DNA of 64,000 nucleotides from Chondrosia reniformis (GCA_947172415.1 OX359193.1:2908501-2972500), one strand, 5' to 3'; positions 34,163 to 47,263 are shown, counted from the first letter of the stretch. A program made the numbers and translations. The notes: generated from the letters alone by a model not told the origin.

Positions 34163-34561
34163 ATGGCTATTCAGATCGCCGCTACTGGAGAGCTGCATGT
34201 TGTAGAGTTTCAGTCATACGTGAGGGGCTACCATGCCTATGTGAATAGTTGGACTCCCATTGCTGGACAGGCACTTGTACTGAACCGAGAACCCACCAAT
34301 AGCCACGATGTACATGCAGTGGCCGTATATTATGATAACCTCGTTGTTTGGCATATTCCTTACAATATAGCGCCAAAGGTGTCAGCATTTCTGAGGAGGG
34401 ATGTCAACAAGGGTTTTGCTGAGGTCACTGGAGACATAGTCAACCGAGGAGCTGGGTATGGACTGGAGGTCCCATGTACATACCGTTTGTATGGGCCCAA
34501 GGCCCACGTTGATAAAATGAAGGAATTCGTTGACTCTGTACAATCCGCTGGACATCTGTAG
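34163..34561 (+). CDS. HIRAN-domain-like protein carried by the Tigger element
   Basis: An intact 132-codon ORF divergent from the transposase, whose start lies 143 bp away. It contains FQSYVRGYHAYVNSWTPIAG, then NREPTNSHDVHAVAVYYDNL, VVWHIPYNIAPKVSAFLRR and GLEVPCTYRLYGP. The order F-x-S-x-V-RG-Y/H...W-x-P-x-x-G, N-x-x-D-x-x-AV-x-V, V-x-H-(I/L)P, and a final GxxxGLEVPCxY matches small stand-alone HIRAN-like proteins of invertebrates. HIRAN domains (known from HLTF/Rad5 helicases) bind DNA 3' ends. It lies within the transposon TIRs, has no stop or frameshift, and no partner helicase is nearby. Function in the element is unknown; cargo or regulator are both possible. Confidence 0.7.
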   Translation: MAIQIAATGELHVVEFQSYVRGYHAYVNSWTPIAGQALVLNREPTNSHDVHAVAVYYDNLVVWHIPYNIAPKVSAFLRRDVNKGFAEVTGDIVNRGAGYGLEVPCTYRLYGPKAHVDKMKEFVDSVQSAGHL

Positions 34562-34903
34562 CTATTTTATGTAGCTAAATACTTATGACTATACGTTAAT
34601 TTTGTTCACTGTACTATTATCGTTTTATCGTATTAGTTAGCAAATGGACGCCGTGTCTGTATATTACGGGTGATCCGGTTTCGTCTTGTTTTTAGTTTAA
34701 CTGTCCGCTTTCGGAGGGCAGTATGTATTGTCAGAGATCAGTCTGAGGCTTGGTCAGTGTCCGTTGTTCGGAGTTCGGAGGTGCCATTACTCGGAGGTTC
34801 GAAATGTACTAGTTCTATAGGAAAGTCAATCAGGGGCGTAAGATTTGTCCACTGTACAGAGGTTGTCCGCTTTTCGGAGAGTCCGCTATTAGAGGTTTTA
34901 CTG

Positions 34904-37900
34904 TAGTTATATGACTAGTTATATGTACTAGTTGTATGTACTACTTGTATGTACTAGTTGTATGTACTAGTTATATATATTTGTTGAATGTACTATTTAT
35001 ATGGACTAGTTATATGTGTATGTACTAGTTATATGCAGTAGTTTGTGTACTAGTTGTACGTACTAGTTGTATTTACTGCTTGTAATGTATTGGTTGAGTG
35101 TACTAGTTATATGTACTAGTTGTATGTACTAGTACTTGTTATATTTTCTACTTAGAGTTACTAATTGTAATTACTACTTTTATTTACTAGTTATATGTAC
35201 TAGTTGTATGTACTACTTGTATGTACTAGTTATATTTACAAGTTGTGTAAACTAGTTGTATGTACTAGTACTAGTTATATTTAGTAGCTGTAGGTACTAT
35301 GTGTATATACTAGTTGTATGGACTAGTTGTAAGTACTAGTTTTATGTACTAGTTGTAGGTACTAGTTGAATGTACTAGTTGAATGTACTAGTTGTATGTA
35401 CTAGTTGAATGTACTAGTTGTATGTACTAGTTACTAGTTGTATGTACTTGTTGTATGTACTAGTTGTGTGTAAAAGTTGTATCTAATGGTTGAATATCCT
35501 AGTTGTATGAAATAGGTAGTTACTAGTTATATGTACCAGATACTAGTTGTATTTACTAGTTCTATGTACTAGTTTTATGTACTAGTTGTATGTACAACTT
35601 GTAGTACTAGTTGAATGTACTAGTACTAGTTATATTTAGTAGCTGTAGGTACTATGTGTATGTACTAGTTGTATGGACTAGTTGTAAGTACTAGTTTTAT
35701 GTACTAGTTGTAGGTACTAGTTGAATGTACTAGTTGAATGTACTAGTTGTAGGTACTAGTTACTAGTTGTATGTACTTGTTGTATGTACTAGTTGTGTGT
35801 AAAAGTTGTATCTACTGGTTGAATATCCTAGTTGTATGAAATAAGTAGTTACTAGTTATATGTACCAGATACTAGTTGCATTAACTAGTTCTATGTACTA
35901 GTTTTATGTACTAGTTGTATGTACTACTTGTAGTACTAGTTGAATGTACTAGTTGAATGTACTAGTTACTAGTTGTATGTACTAGTTGTATGTACTAGTT
36001 GCAGTACTAGTTTTATGTACTAGTTGCAGTTCTAGTTCAATGTACTAGTCGTATGTACTAGTTGAATGTTTTATTTGTATGTACTAGTTATATGTGTATG
36101 TTCTAGTCATATATTCTAGTTGTATGCACAAGTTGTTTGTACTAGTTGTGTGTACTAGTTGTATGTACTAGATGTATGCACTATTTATATGTACTAGTTG
36201 TAGCTACTTATTGTACGTACTAGTTCTTTGTACTAGTTCAATGTACTAGTTATATGTGTATGTACTAGTTGTAGGTTCTAGTACTAGTTAAACTAGGTAC
36301 TAGGTAGGTACTAGTTATATGTACTAGATACTAGTTGAATGTACTACTTGTATGTACAAGTTGTAGTTGTATGTTCTAGTTGTATGTACCATTTATATGT
36401 ACTAGTTATATGTGTATCAACTGGTTGTATGTACTAGTTTTGTGTATGACTTGTATGTACTAGTTGTATGTACTAGATGTATGTACTAGTTGTATAAAGT
36501 AGTATGTATATACTAGTTTCTAGTTGTATTTACTAGTTGCACGCACTAGTAGTATGTTCTAGTAGTATGTATTATTAATATGTACTATTTATATGTACTG
36601 GATATCTGTGTATTTACTGGTCATATGTACTAGTTATATGTACTAGTAATATGTATTAGTTGTATGTACTAGTTATATGTACTGTACTATATGTATATAT
36701 GTATTTGTACTAGTTTATGTACTAGTTGTGTGTACTAGTTGTATGGACTGGTTGTATGTACTAGTTGTATGTACTATTTATATGTACTGGTTATATGTGT
36801 GTGTACTAGTTATATTTACTAGTTGTATGTACTAATTGTATGTGCTAGTTGTATGTACTAGCTGTATGTACTAGTTATACATACAAGTTGCATGCACTAG
36901 GTGTATGTACTATTTATATGTACTAGTTATTTGTGTATGTACTAGGTATATGTACTAGTTGTGTGTATTAATTATATGTACTAGTTGTATGTACTATCTG
37001 TGTGTACTTGGTGTAGATTCTAGTACTACTTATAGTACGTACTATGTATGTACTAGTTGTATGTACTAGTTGTATGTACTAGTATTAGTTTATTTACTTC
37101 TTGTAGGTACTACGTGTGTGTAGTAGTTGTATGTACTACTTGTATGTTCTAGTTGTCTGTACTTGTGGTGTGTACTAGTTATGTACCAGTTGTATAAACT
37201 AATTTTATGTACTAGTTGTATGTACTAGATGTATGTACTAGGTTTATTTACTCGTTCTATGTACTAGTTGTATGTACTTGTTCTATGTACTAGTTGTATG
37301 TACTAGCTTCTTGTTGTATGAACTAGTTGTATGTACTAGTTGTGTGTACTAGTTGTATGCACTACTTGTTCGTTGTAGTTCTACGTACTAGTTGTACATA
37401 CTAGTTGCATGTACTAGGTGTATGTACTATTTAATTGTACTAGTTATTTGTGTATGAACTAGTTATATGTAGTAGTTGTATGTACTAGTTTTATGTACTA
37501 GATGTATGCACTTATTGTAAGGACTAGTTATATGTTCTTGTTGTATGTAATAGTTTCTAGTTCTATGTACTAGTTGTATGTACTACTGGTATGTTCTAAT
37601 AGTATGTACTATTTAAAAGTACTAGTATGTACTGGTTATATCTACTTGTTGTAAGTACTAGTTGAATGTACTAATTGTATGTACTAGTTGTATGTACTAG
37701 TTGTATGTATTCAACACTAGTTTTAAGGTCTAGTTGTTTGAATTCGTTATATGTACTAGTTACATTTACTAGTTGTCTGTAATTGTTATATGTACTAGTT
37801 ATATTTACTAGATGTATGTACGAGTTATATGTACTAGTTGTATGTACTAGTAACTCGTTGTATGTACTAGTTGTATGTACTAGTTTTATGTACTAGTTGT

Positions 37901-38239
37901 TTATACTAGTTGAATGTACTAGTTCTGTGTACTAGTTGTACTTGTATGTACTTGTTTTTTGTACTAGTTGTATTGACTAGTTGTATGTACTAGTTGTATG
38001 AACTAATTGTATGTACTATTTATGTGTATTAGTTATATGTGTATGTAGTAGGTTTATGTAGTAGTTGTGGTTACTAGTTACATGTACTAGTTCTATGGAC
38101 TATTTACATGTACTAGTTGTATGTACTAGTTGAATGTACTAGGTGTATGAGCTAATTGTATGTACTAGTTCTATGTACTTGTTGTATGTACTCGTTACTT
38201 GTTGTATGTACTAGTTGTGTGTACTAGATGTATGTACTA
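34904..38239 (+). repeat. 13-bp satellite, block 5
   Basis: About 255 units with clear higher-order duplications. 35263-35600 repeats at 35618-35945 (period about 355 bp, marker TTTAGTAGCTGTAGGTACTA), and 37225-38190 repeats beyond the MITE at 38749-39845. The composite marker GTTCTAGTACTAGTTAAACT occurs at 36285. Confidence 0.95.
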
Positions 38240-38571
38240 CAGTGGAACCTGCCTAATGCGGTCACCCAAGGGAGACAAACTTGCTGGCTTGAATACACAG
38301 GTGGCTGTATTAAGGTTCTAATTAATATTCAAAGATATGTTTTCGGGCCCCATCTTAAAATCAACTTCAGCAGCTAGAACGAAAAATACTGTATACTTAT
38401 AATTCTTTCGGGGACACGGAAAGGCGACCACTATACGCATTACGCAGGTGACCTCATTAACAAGGTCTCGATGTATACTTCAATATGGTGGATTGTTCGG
38501 GAGTATACATTGGCGAACGGAAAAGGGAGGTGACCGTTTTAATAAGGAGACCGCTTACTCAGGTTCCACTG
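38240..38571. mobile_element. 332-bp MITE with CAGTGGAACCTG ends and TA duplication
   Basis: The left end CAGTGGAACCTGCCTAATGC and the reverse complement of the right end (CAGTGGAACCTGAGTAAGCG) form TIRs of about 25 bp, flanked by TA on both sides (38238-38239; 38572-38573). No ORF. The TA target and CAGTGRAACCT ends suggest a non-autonomous pogo/Tigger relative, but the TIR differs from the Tigger element at 32193. Confidence 0.85.
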
Positions 38572-41500
38572 TAGTTGTAATGACTAGTACTAGTTATATT
38601 TACTAGTTTTATGTACTAGTTGTATGTACTAGTTATTTCTACTAGTTGGTTGTACTAGCTTAATGTGTTAATGGTAGGTTCTAGTTCTAGTTATACTAGG
38701 TTATAGTACTAGTTTAATGTTCTAGTTGTATGCACTAGTTGTGTGTACTAGATGTATGTACTAGGTTTATTTACTCGTTCTATGTACTAGTTGTATGTAC
38801 TTGTTCTATGTTCTAGTTGTATGTACTAGCTTCTTGTTGTATTAACTAGATGTATGTACTAGTTGTGTGTACTAGTTGTATGCACTACTTGTTCGTTGTA
38901 GTTCTACGTACTAGTTGTACATACTAGTTGCATGTACTAGGTGTATGTTCTATTTAATTGTACTAGTTATTTGTGTATGAACTAGTTATATGCAGTAGTT
39001 GTATGTACTAGTTTTATGTACTAGATGTATGCACTTATTGTAAGGACTAGTTATATGTTCTTGTTGTATGTAATAGTTTCTAATTCTATGTACTAGTTGT
39101 ATGTACTACTGGTATGTTCTAATAGTATGTACTATTTAAAAGTACTAGTATGTACTGGTTATATCTACTTGTTGTAAGTACTAGTTGAATGTCCTAGTTG
39201 TATGTCCTAATTGTATGTACTAGTTGTAGGTACTAGTTGTATGTACTAATTGTATGTACTAGTTGTATGTACTAGTTGTATGTATTCAACACTAGTTCTA
39301 AGTACTAGTTGTTTGAACTAGTTATATGTACTAGTTACATTTACTAGTTGTCTGTAATTGTTATATGTACTAGTTATATTTACTAGATGTATGTACGAGT
39401 TATATGTACTAGTTGTATGTACTAGTAACTCGTTGTATGTACTAGTTGTATGTATTAGTTTTATGTACTAGTTGTAGATTCTAGTACCAGTTGTACAAGG
39501 TACTAGGTAGGTACTTTTTTGTACTAGTTTTATGTACTAGTTGTTTATACTAGTTGTATGTACTAGTTCTGTGTACTAGTTGTACTTGTATGTACTTGTT
39601 TTTTGTACTAGTTGTATTGACTAGTTGTATGTACTAGTTGTATGAACTACTTGTATGTACTATTTATGTGTATTAGTTATATGTGTATGTAGTAGTTATA
39701 TGTAGTAGTTGTGGTTACTAGTTACATGTACTAGTTCTATGGACTATTTACATGTACTAGTTGTATGTACTAGTTGAATGTACTAGATGGATGAGCTAAT
39801 TGTATGAACTAGTTCTATGTACTTGTTGTATGTACTCGTTACTGGTTGTAGTACTAGTTGTGTGTACTAGTTGTATGTCCTAGTTGTATGTACTAGTTGT
39901 ATTTACTATTTATATGTACTAAATATATCTGTATGTATCTAGTTATATGTAGTAGTTGTGTGTTTCAGTTATCTGAATTAGTTGTGTGTACTAGTTTTGT
40001 GTACAAGTTGTAGTAGTAGTATAATTTACCAGTTGTAGGTATATACTAGTCGTATTTACTAGGTGTATGTACTCTTTTTATGTATTAGTTATATGTGTAT
40101 GTATCTATTTATATGTAGTAGTTGTGTATTCTAGTTATCTGTATTAGTTGTTGTGTACTAGTTGTATGTACTAGTTGCAGTGGTAGTATAATTTACTAGT
40201 TGTATGTATGTACCCGTTGTATCTACTTCTTGTATGTACTAGTTGCATGTACTAGTTGCTTGCACTAGTTGTATGAACTAGTACTATATAGTTATATTTA
40301 CTAATTTTAGGTACTAGTTGTATGGACCTGTTGTATGTACTAGTTGTATGTACTAGTTGTATGTATAAGTTGTGTGTACTAGTACTGGTAATATTTAATA
40401 ATTGTAGGTACTATTTGTATGAACTAGTTATATTCTAGTTTTATGTCATAGTTGTATATACTAGTTGTATAAACTAGTTCTGTTCTAGTTGTAAATACTA
40501 GTTGTATGAACTAGTTGTATGTAATAGGTACTAGTTGTATGTACTAGTTGTGTACTAGTTGTAAGTACTACTTGTATGTACTAGTTGTAAGTACTACTTG
40601 TATGTACTAGTTGTAAGTACTACTTGTATGTACTAGTTGTTATGTACTAGGTGTATGTACTAGTTACTAGTTTCAAGAACTAGTTGTATGTTCTCATTGT
40701 ATGTACTAGTTCTATGTACTAGTTATATGTAATAGTTTATGTACTAGTTGTATGCACTAGTTTAATGTAATTGTTGTATGTACTACTTCTATGCACTAGT
40801 TATATGAACTAGTTGTCTGTACTAGTTGTATGAACTAATTCTATGTACTAGTTATATTTACTAGGTGCAGGTTTTAGTTGTATGCACTGGTTGTATGTTC
40901 TAATTGTATGTACTTCCCTAGTTGCGTGTATTAGAACTATGTTTATTTGCCAGTTGAAGGTGCTAATTGTATGTACTAGTTGTATACGCTAGTTGTCTGG
41001 ACTAGTTGTATGTACTAGTTGAATGTAATAGCTGTATGTACCAATTGCATGTACTAGTTTTATGTACTAGTAGAATATACAAGGTATGTACTAGTTGTAT
41101 GTTTTAGTTGTATGTACTAGTTGTATGTACTAGTTATGTACTACTTGTAGATACTAATTGTATGAACTAGCTGTATGTACTAGTACCAGCAATATTTACT
41201 ACTTGTAGGTACTAGTTTTATGTACTAGTTGTATGTACTAGTACAAGTTATATTTACTAGTTGTAGGTACAAGTAGTATGTACTAGTTATATGTACTAGT
41301 TACTAGTTGTATGTACTAGTTGTAGTTCTGGTTTAATGCACTAGTTGCGTGTACCTGTTATATGTACTATTTAATTGTACTAGTTATATGTGTATGTTCT
41401 GGTCATTTGTACTAGTTGTAGTTACAAATTGTTTGTACTAGTTGTAAGTACTAATTGTATGTACTAGTTGTATGTACTAGTTGTATGTACTAGTTATATG

Positions 41501-42815
41501 TACTACTTATATCTACCAGGTGTATGTACTGCTTGTAGGTACTAGTTCTTTTTACTAGTTGTTTGTACTAATTGTATTTACTAGTTGTATCTTCTACTTG
41601 TACGTATATACTAGTTATATGTACTAGCTGTAGTTCTGGTTTAATGAACTAGTTGCATGTGCTAGTTGTATGTACCATTTATATGTCCTAATTATACGTG
41701 TATGTTCTAGTCATATTTACTCGTTGTATGGTCAAGTTGTATGAACTTGTTGTAAGTACTAGTTATATGTATTAGTTGTATGCACTATTTTTATGTACTA
41801 CTTGTTTGTACTTCTTGTATGAAAGAGTTTAATGTACTAGTTGTATGTGCTAGTATATACTAGTAATATTTACTAATTGGTGGTACTAGTTGTATGTTCT
41901 AGGTGTATGTACTAGTTGTATGAACTAATTGTATGTACTAGTTTTATGTACTAATTGTAGTACTAATATAATGTACTAGTTGTAAGTACTAGTCGTAAAT
42001 AGTAGTTGTATGTACTATTCATATGTACTAGCTGTATATACTAGTTTTAGGTTCTAGTACTAGTTATACTATCTTCTAGGTAGGTACTAGTTGTATACTA
42101 GTTGTATGTACTACTTGTGTGTACTAGTTCTATGTACTACCTGTATGTACTAGTTGTATATGCTATTACATTCAAATAGTACATACTAGATTTATGTACT
42201 ATTTATATGTCCTAGTTGTATGTACTAGATGCATTTACTAATTGTATGTACTAGTTGTATGTACTAATTGTGTGTACTATATAGTTGTATGAATTACTTG
42301 TATGTTCTAGTTGTATGTTCTATTTGTATGTACTAGTTACATTTACTAGTAATATGTACTAATTCTATGCACTAGTTGTATGGACTAGTTGTAGGTACTA
42401 GTTGTATGTACTCATTCTATGAACTAATTCTATGTACTAGTTGTAGTACTATTAAAATTTACTATTTGTAAGTACTAGTTGCAAGTACTAGTTGTTTGTA
42501 CTATATATGTACTAGTTCTAAGTGTAAGTTCTAGGTATATGTAATAGTTATATGTAGTAGTTGTATGTACTAGCTGTATGTACTAGTTGTAGGTTCTAGA
42601 ACTAGTTATATTGGGTACTATGTAGGTTATAGTTGAAGGTACTTGTTATATGTACTAGATGTATGTACTAGTTGTAATACTGGTATTATTTACTAGCTTT
42701 ATGTACTAGTTGTATATACCAATTGTATGTACTAGTTCCAGTTATATTTACTAGTTCCAGTTACAAGTTGTATGTACTAGTTATCTGTAGTAGTTTTATG
42801 TACTAATTGTTTGTA
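38572..42815 (+). repeat. 13-bp satellite, block 6, including the empty LINE site
   Basis: About 325 units. 38749-39845 duplicates 37225-38190. At 40555-40640 a 26-bp dimer (TTGTAAGTACTACTTGTATG then TACTAG) is repeated three times. 42440-42680 is a paralogue of the sequence flanking the LINE at 47264-51582 but without the LINE. Confidence 0.95.
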
Positions 42816-45625
42816 TAGTGCATATCAGTAAAAACTTTCCATTTCTATAAAAAGGTATGGTAGGATGCAAATGCAAATTTAAAATTGGTACAGTAAAATA
42901 GTACCGAATTTGCTCACATTGAGTAACCGGGGTTGCCTATCTAATAAATTTAAATTGACGTTGGGATGACACCGTATGATTGCGCAATATCTATAAACAT
43001 CTGCAGATATTTTAGTAAGTCTTACTAACATTTGGACCTATTCACAATCATATAAGACAGTTGGGAAAGTATTCATGCCTTGAATCTTAAGTATGATAGT
43101 ATACAATTTTTTGCACAGAAGCTTTTAGCTTTAACTTCTTGCTCTGTGATATTATAAGTGTTAAAAAATTAAAATATGCACATAATTTTATGAAGATAAC
43201 TGACCTATATAAAAAAAAGAAAATTAGCTAAACTTCCAAAATTTATTCACAATAAACTTTTAGGTATGAACAAATTTTACACAGAATAAAATTTGAATTT
43301 AATATGATATGATGAAAAAAAGTTAATTTAAATTAACCTAATTACCATATATTTCTATAGTTATTTGATATTTAGTTATTGTCATTTTTAAACATTGCTT
43401 TCTGCTTTTGATACCTTTCTGTGTGATTTGTACACCTTAACCTTGTCGTTTGCTTGATACCCTGTGAATCCTTCTCTGTATTCATGCATGTAATATCTAG
43501 ATTTCCTGAAGTACTTCCTAATTGTGTCCTGTGATACACTCTCTAAAGCAGGTGAAATTGTGTGTTTTAGACCTTCAAAAGTATTATTGCAGCTGTTTCT
43601 GACATATTGTTTTGCTTTTCCCCAAACTCTTTCTTTTGGGTTAAGCTCAGGATGAAACTTGGGTAAAAAAATTGCTTGCATTTCATATCTTCTCAGTAAC
43701 CTTTCAGCTTTATTCTTCTCATGTCTGAAATCAATAAAGGATGAGAGCTTTTAAAAATGTCAATTTTGCCCATGTCCTTTGTATTAACACCCTTTCCTCT
43801 AGTACAATCTTCAATCCCTTAGGTCTGCCATCATCTAGAGTCATCCTTTGAGGTGCTCCATTTATCAGGTAACTGGGGGATGGTCGCATTACTGGCTGCT
43901 TACCGCCAGGACCTATATTCATTCTTGATGCGATTAGGGCATCATCATCAAAAGCAGTGTGAATCTTCGCTTGATCAAAGACAAAGATCACATCGTAAAT
44001 CCTAGGGGATATTTAAAAGCTGCAATTTTTGCAGCCTTAGATACATGTGCACAAAATTTTTCAGCAGTAAAATATCCTTCATTCTCTGCACCAATATAGA
44101 GCATTTCTCTAGCCAGCATTGGAACATCTGAACCATCTTCATCCTGTCTACTTATCTCAAATTGTGAGAGCTGTAAAAGGCCATTGAATTCATTCAAAAA
44201 GTCTGTTACCATTATTCCTTTACCCTGATCTTTTGGTCGAAGAGGATACTTTCCTTTTTCATGCCATGAATAGCTAACTCCCTCATTGGAATGAAAAGTA
44301 CTTTCATCATGGTAAATAAGCACAAGATATTTGTCGGCATCAGGGTTCCCTAGAGGATAAGGATGGATTCCATCCATTGGTGTGGGTGGTGGTTTGTGGG
44401 AGTTTTCTAATTCTTGCATCATATGTAAGAAATTATTTCGATCTGCTACTACGTCAGCCCTTTCATGGCCATCAACATACCCTTTGCTTATTTTAGAATA
44501 TTCAAACCCTGCAATTTTCATCAACCTCCAAGCTGACATTGCTGAAATGGAATGAGTACTTCCTACTGTAACTGGAATACATGATGCAAGTGTGGGCAAT
44601 AAAACCATGTTAATGAATTTTTGAAAGCTAGCAATATTTATTGTGCAATTTCTTTTACCAGTTTGCATGCTGAGCCACTCTATTGCCTTAGCTTGAACCT
44701 TTTCATTTTTTATTAGTCCAATCCTCTCCCACTGACTTCTTCCATCATTTACTGGTTCTCCTTGTAATCTATAAAAATCTTGATGCCACTTTCTAATGGA
44801 CGTTTCTGATATGCCAGTGTAGCTTGAGGTTATTTCTGCTGCTTTCCTTTTAGTCCGCACTGTTTGAAGAAGTGCATCCATTAGCATGATACCTTGCATG
44901 TGTAGAGTTACAGTTGGTTGTTGTGAAATCCACTCTTTGAGTATTGTTTGGGCATCATCACTGCTAAATTCATATTCATTATCACTGTCATTTGTGTCTT
45001 CTGGACTACTATCACTGGATTGTGTTTGAGCAAGCATTAAACTGGAAGATTCCCTTTCAATTTCAGATGGCATTTCCTCATCTTCTGTTATATTTAGATT
45101 AAGTAAGCCTAGAACAGTCATATCAGGATCTTGTTCATGTGTAGAAGTGCTTGCAATTGAAAGTCCTACTTCAGCAACAGGATTTTTTCAACTTTCTTTA
45201 GCTAATCGAACCAATTCCATTCTTTCTCGTAAGAGTTTTCTTTGAAACCATCGATTTGACTTTGAAGACAAAGTGACTAACAAATACGGTCGCAAAATAA
45301 TGAGTAATCGACTATATAAATTGGTTCGTGCATGATGAGCTTACGCATGTTTTTATAAGGAACGATGTAATACGGGATAATGTCATAAAATATACGAGGT
45401 CGCATCATGTGGTCAATTACATCCTTTTAAACGTCATAGGTATTCTGTAACCTGATTGGTTAAAATGTATGTTTCAACACAGAAGCATCCTGTAGCCTTT
45501 CTGATGTCATAATTGGATTCTACACTATTGAAAACCCCTTCCCGCATCAAACCACAACCGGAAATTACTAGGGTACGAAGTCACAGTTAAAAAAGTAAAT
45601 CGGAAGTTCCTACTGATATCCACTA
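42816..45625. mobile_element. IS630/Tc1-like DDE transposon with TIRs
   Basis: The left end TAGTGCATATCAGTAAAAAC (42816) and the reverse complement of the right end (TAGTGGATATCAGTAGGAAC) are terminal inverted repeats of about 28 bp with 5-6 mismatches, bordered by TA. It carries one reverse-strand transposase pseudogene. About 570 bp to the left and 350 bp to the right of the coding region are non-coding. It is inserted in the satellite. Confidence 0.85.
43388..45220 (-). pseudogene. DDE-superfamily transposase (nearly complete, two frameshifts and one stop)
   Basis: Three consecutive reverse-strand frames make one protein of about 600 residues. The first (45121-43988, 377 codons) has an acidic N-terminus, a helical DNA-binding region (SYTGISETSIRKWHQDFYRL) and the first catalytic D in YLVLIYHDESTFHSNEG, then KGKGIMVTDF-type sequence. 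The second (43991-43731) has the second D in VIFVFDQAKIHTAF and MNIGPGGKQPVMR. The third has the catalytic E in LPKFHPELNPKERVW, then DTIRKYFRKSRYYMHEYREG and a basic tail. Breaks are single-base frameshifts near 44020 and 43735. In-frame extension to an ATG at 45220 (MELVRLAKES) crosses one TGA at about 45190. Similar proteins occur in fungi and invertebrates as DDE endonucleases; exact family naming is uncertain. Confidence 0.8.
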
Positions 45626-47263
45626 TACTAGTTGTTTGTACTAGTTCTATGTACTAGTTATGTACCAGTTATATGAACTAGTTGTGTGTACTAGTTGTAT
45701 GTACAAGATGTATTTACTAGTTTTGATGTACTCTGTCTATGTACTAGTTCTATTTACTACTTGTAGTACTAGTTGTGTGTACTAGTTGCATGTACTAGTT
45801 GTACGTTCTATTTACTTGTACTAGTTATATGGGTATGTACTACATATATGTACTAGTTGTGCACTAGTTGAATGTACTAGTTGTATGCACTAGTTGTATG
45901 TACTAGTTGTATATACTAGTAGAATAAACTAGCTGTATGTACTAGTAGAAGTTATATTTACTAGTTTGAGGTACTAGGTCTCTGTTCTAATTACCAGTTG
46001 TATGTACTAGTTGTATGCTCTAGTTGTTTGTACTAGTTATATGAACTAGTTTTATGCACTAGTTGTATGTTCTAGTTGTATGTACTAGTTGTATGTACTA
46101 GTTGTTTGTACTAGTTGTGTTTACTAGTTTTGTTTACTACTTGTATGGACCAGTTGTATGTACTAGTTATATAAAATAGTTGTATGTACTAATTCTACGT
46201 ACTAGTAGTATGTACTAGGTGTATGTACTAGTACTAGTTATACTTTAAAGTTTTAGGAACTAGTTGTATGTACTAGTGGTATTTAGTAGTTTTATGTACT
46301 ATTTGTGTGTACTAGTGGTATGTACTAGTTGTATGTACTAGATGTATGAACTAGTTGTATGTACTAGTTGTATGTAGAAATTGTTTGTGCTAGTTCTAGG
46401 AACTGGTTGTATGTACTAATTATGATGCACTCGTTCTATGTCATAGTTCTATGTACTAGTTATAGTACTAGTTGTATGTACTAGTTGTATATACTACTTG
46501 TATGTACTACGTGTATGTACTAGTTGTATGAACTAGTTGTATGTATAAGTTGTTTGTGCTAGTTCTATGTACTGGTTGTTTGTATTAATTATGATTAACT
46601 CGTTCTATGTCATAGTTCTATGTACTAGCTTGTAATACTAGTTGTATGTATTAGTTGTAGCACTATTTGTATGTACTAGTTGTAGGTACTAGTTGTATCT
46701 ACCAGTTGTATATACTAGTTATATGTACTGGTTGTGTACTAGTTGTATGTACTAGTTGTATGTACTAGTTGTACTTACTATATATTTGTGCTAGCTCTAT
46801 GTTTATGTACTGGTATTGTACTATTTTTGTGTACTAGTGGTATGTACCAGTTGTATGTACTAGTTGTATCTACCAGCTGTATGTAGTAGTTGTATGTAGA
46901 AGTTGTATGTACTAGTTGTGTGTACAAGTTTTATGTAGTAGTTGTATATAATAGTTGTAGTAGTAGTTGTATGTATTAGTTGTATGTACTAGTTGTATGT
47001 ACTAGTTGTATGTCCTAGTCATATTTACTAGTTGTAGATTTTAGTTCCATGTATTACTTTTAAGAACCAATTGAATGTACTTTACTAGTTCTATGTATTA
47101 GTATTAGTTCTATTTACCAGTTGAAGTACTAATTATATGTACTAGTTGTATATACTAGTTGTATGGAGTAGTTGTATAAACTTGTTGTAAGTACTAGTTG
47201 TATGTACTAGTTGTAAGTACTATTATATACTAGCAATATTTACTAATTGTAAGTACTAGTTGC
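45626..47263 (+). repeat. 13-bp satellite, block 7
   Basis: About 125 units. The AATTATGATGCACTCGTTCT marker occurs at about 46428 and a variant near 46590. It ends in the 15-bp sequence GTAAGTACTAGTTGC, which recurs on the other side of the LINE. Confidence 0.95.

Larger units (their letters stand above)
32193..34903. mobile_element. pogo/Tigger-type transposon with TIRs and TA duplication
   Basis: The left end CAGTAAAACCTCTGAACAAA (32193) and right end AGAGGTTTTACTG (34891-34903) are inverted repeats. Each is flanked by TA (32191-32192; 34904-34905), the pogo/Tc1-mariner target duplication. The subterminal GTCCTTTGTAAAGAGGTTGTCC and GTCCACTGTACAGAGGTTGTCC resemble each other in direct orientation. 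It carries a broken transposase on the reverse strand and a separate intact ORF on the plus strand. Insertion is in the 13-bp satellite. Confidence 0.9.

Noticed and set aside
34182..34388. Reverse-strand ORF opposite the HIRAN-like gene
   Set aside because: No recognisable motif, and the plus-strand frame has clear family-like blocks.
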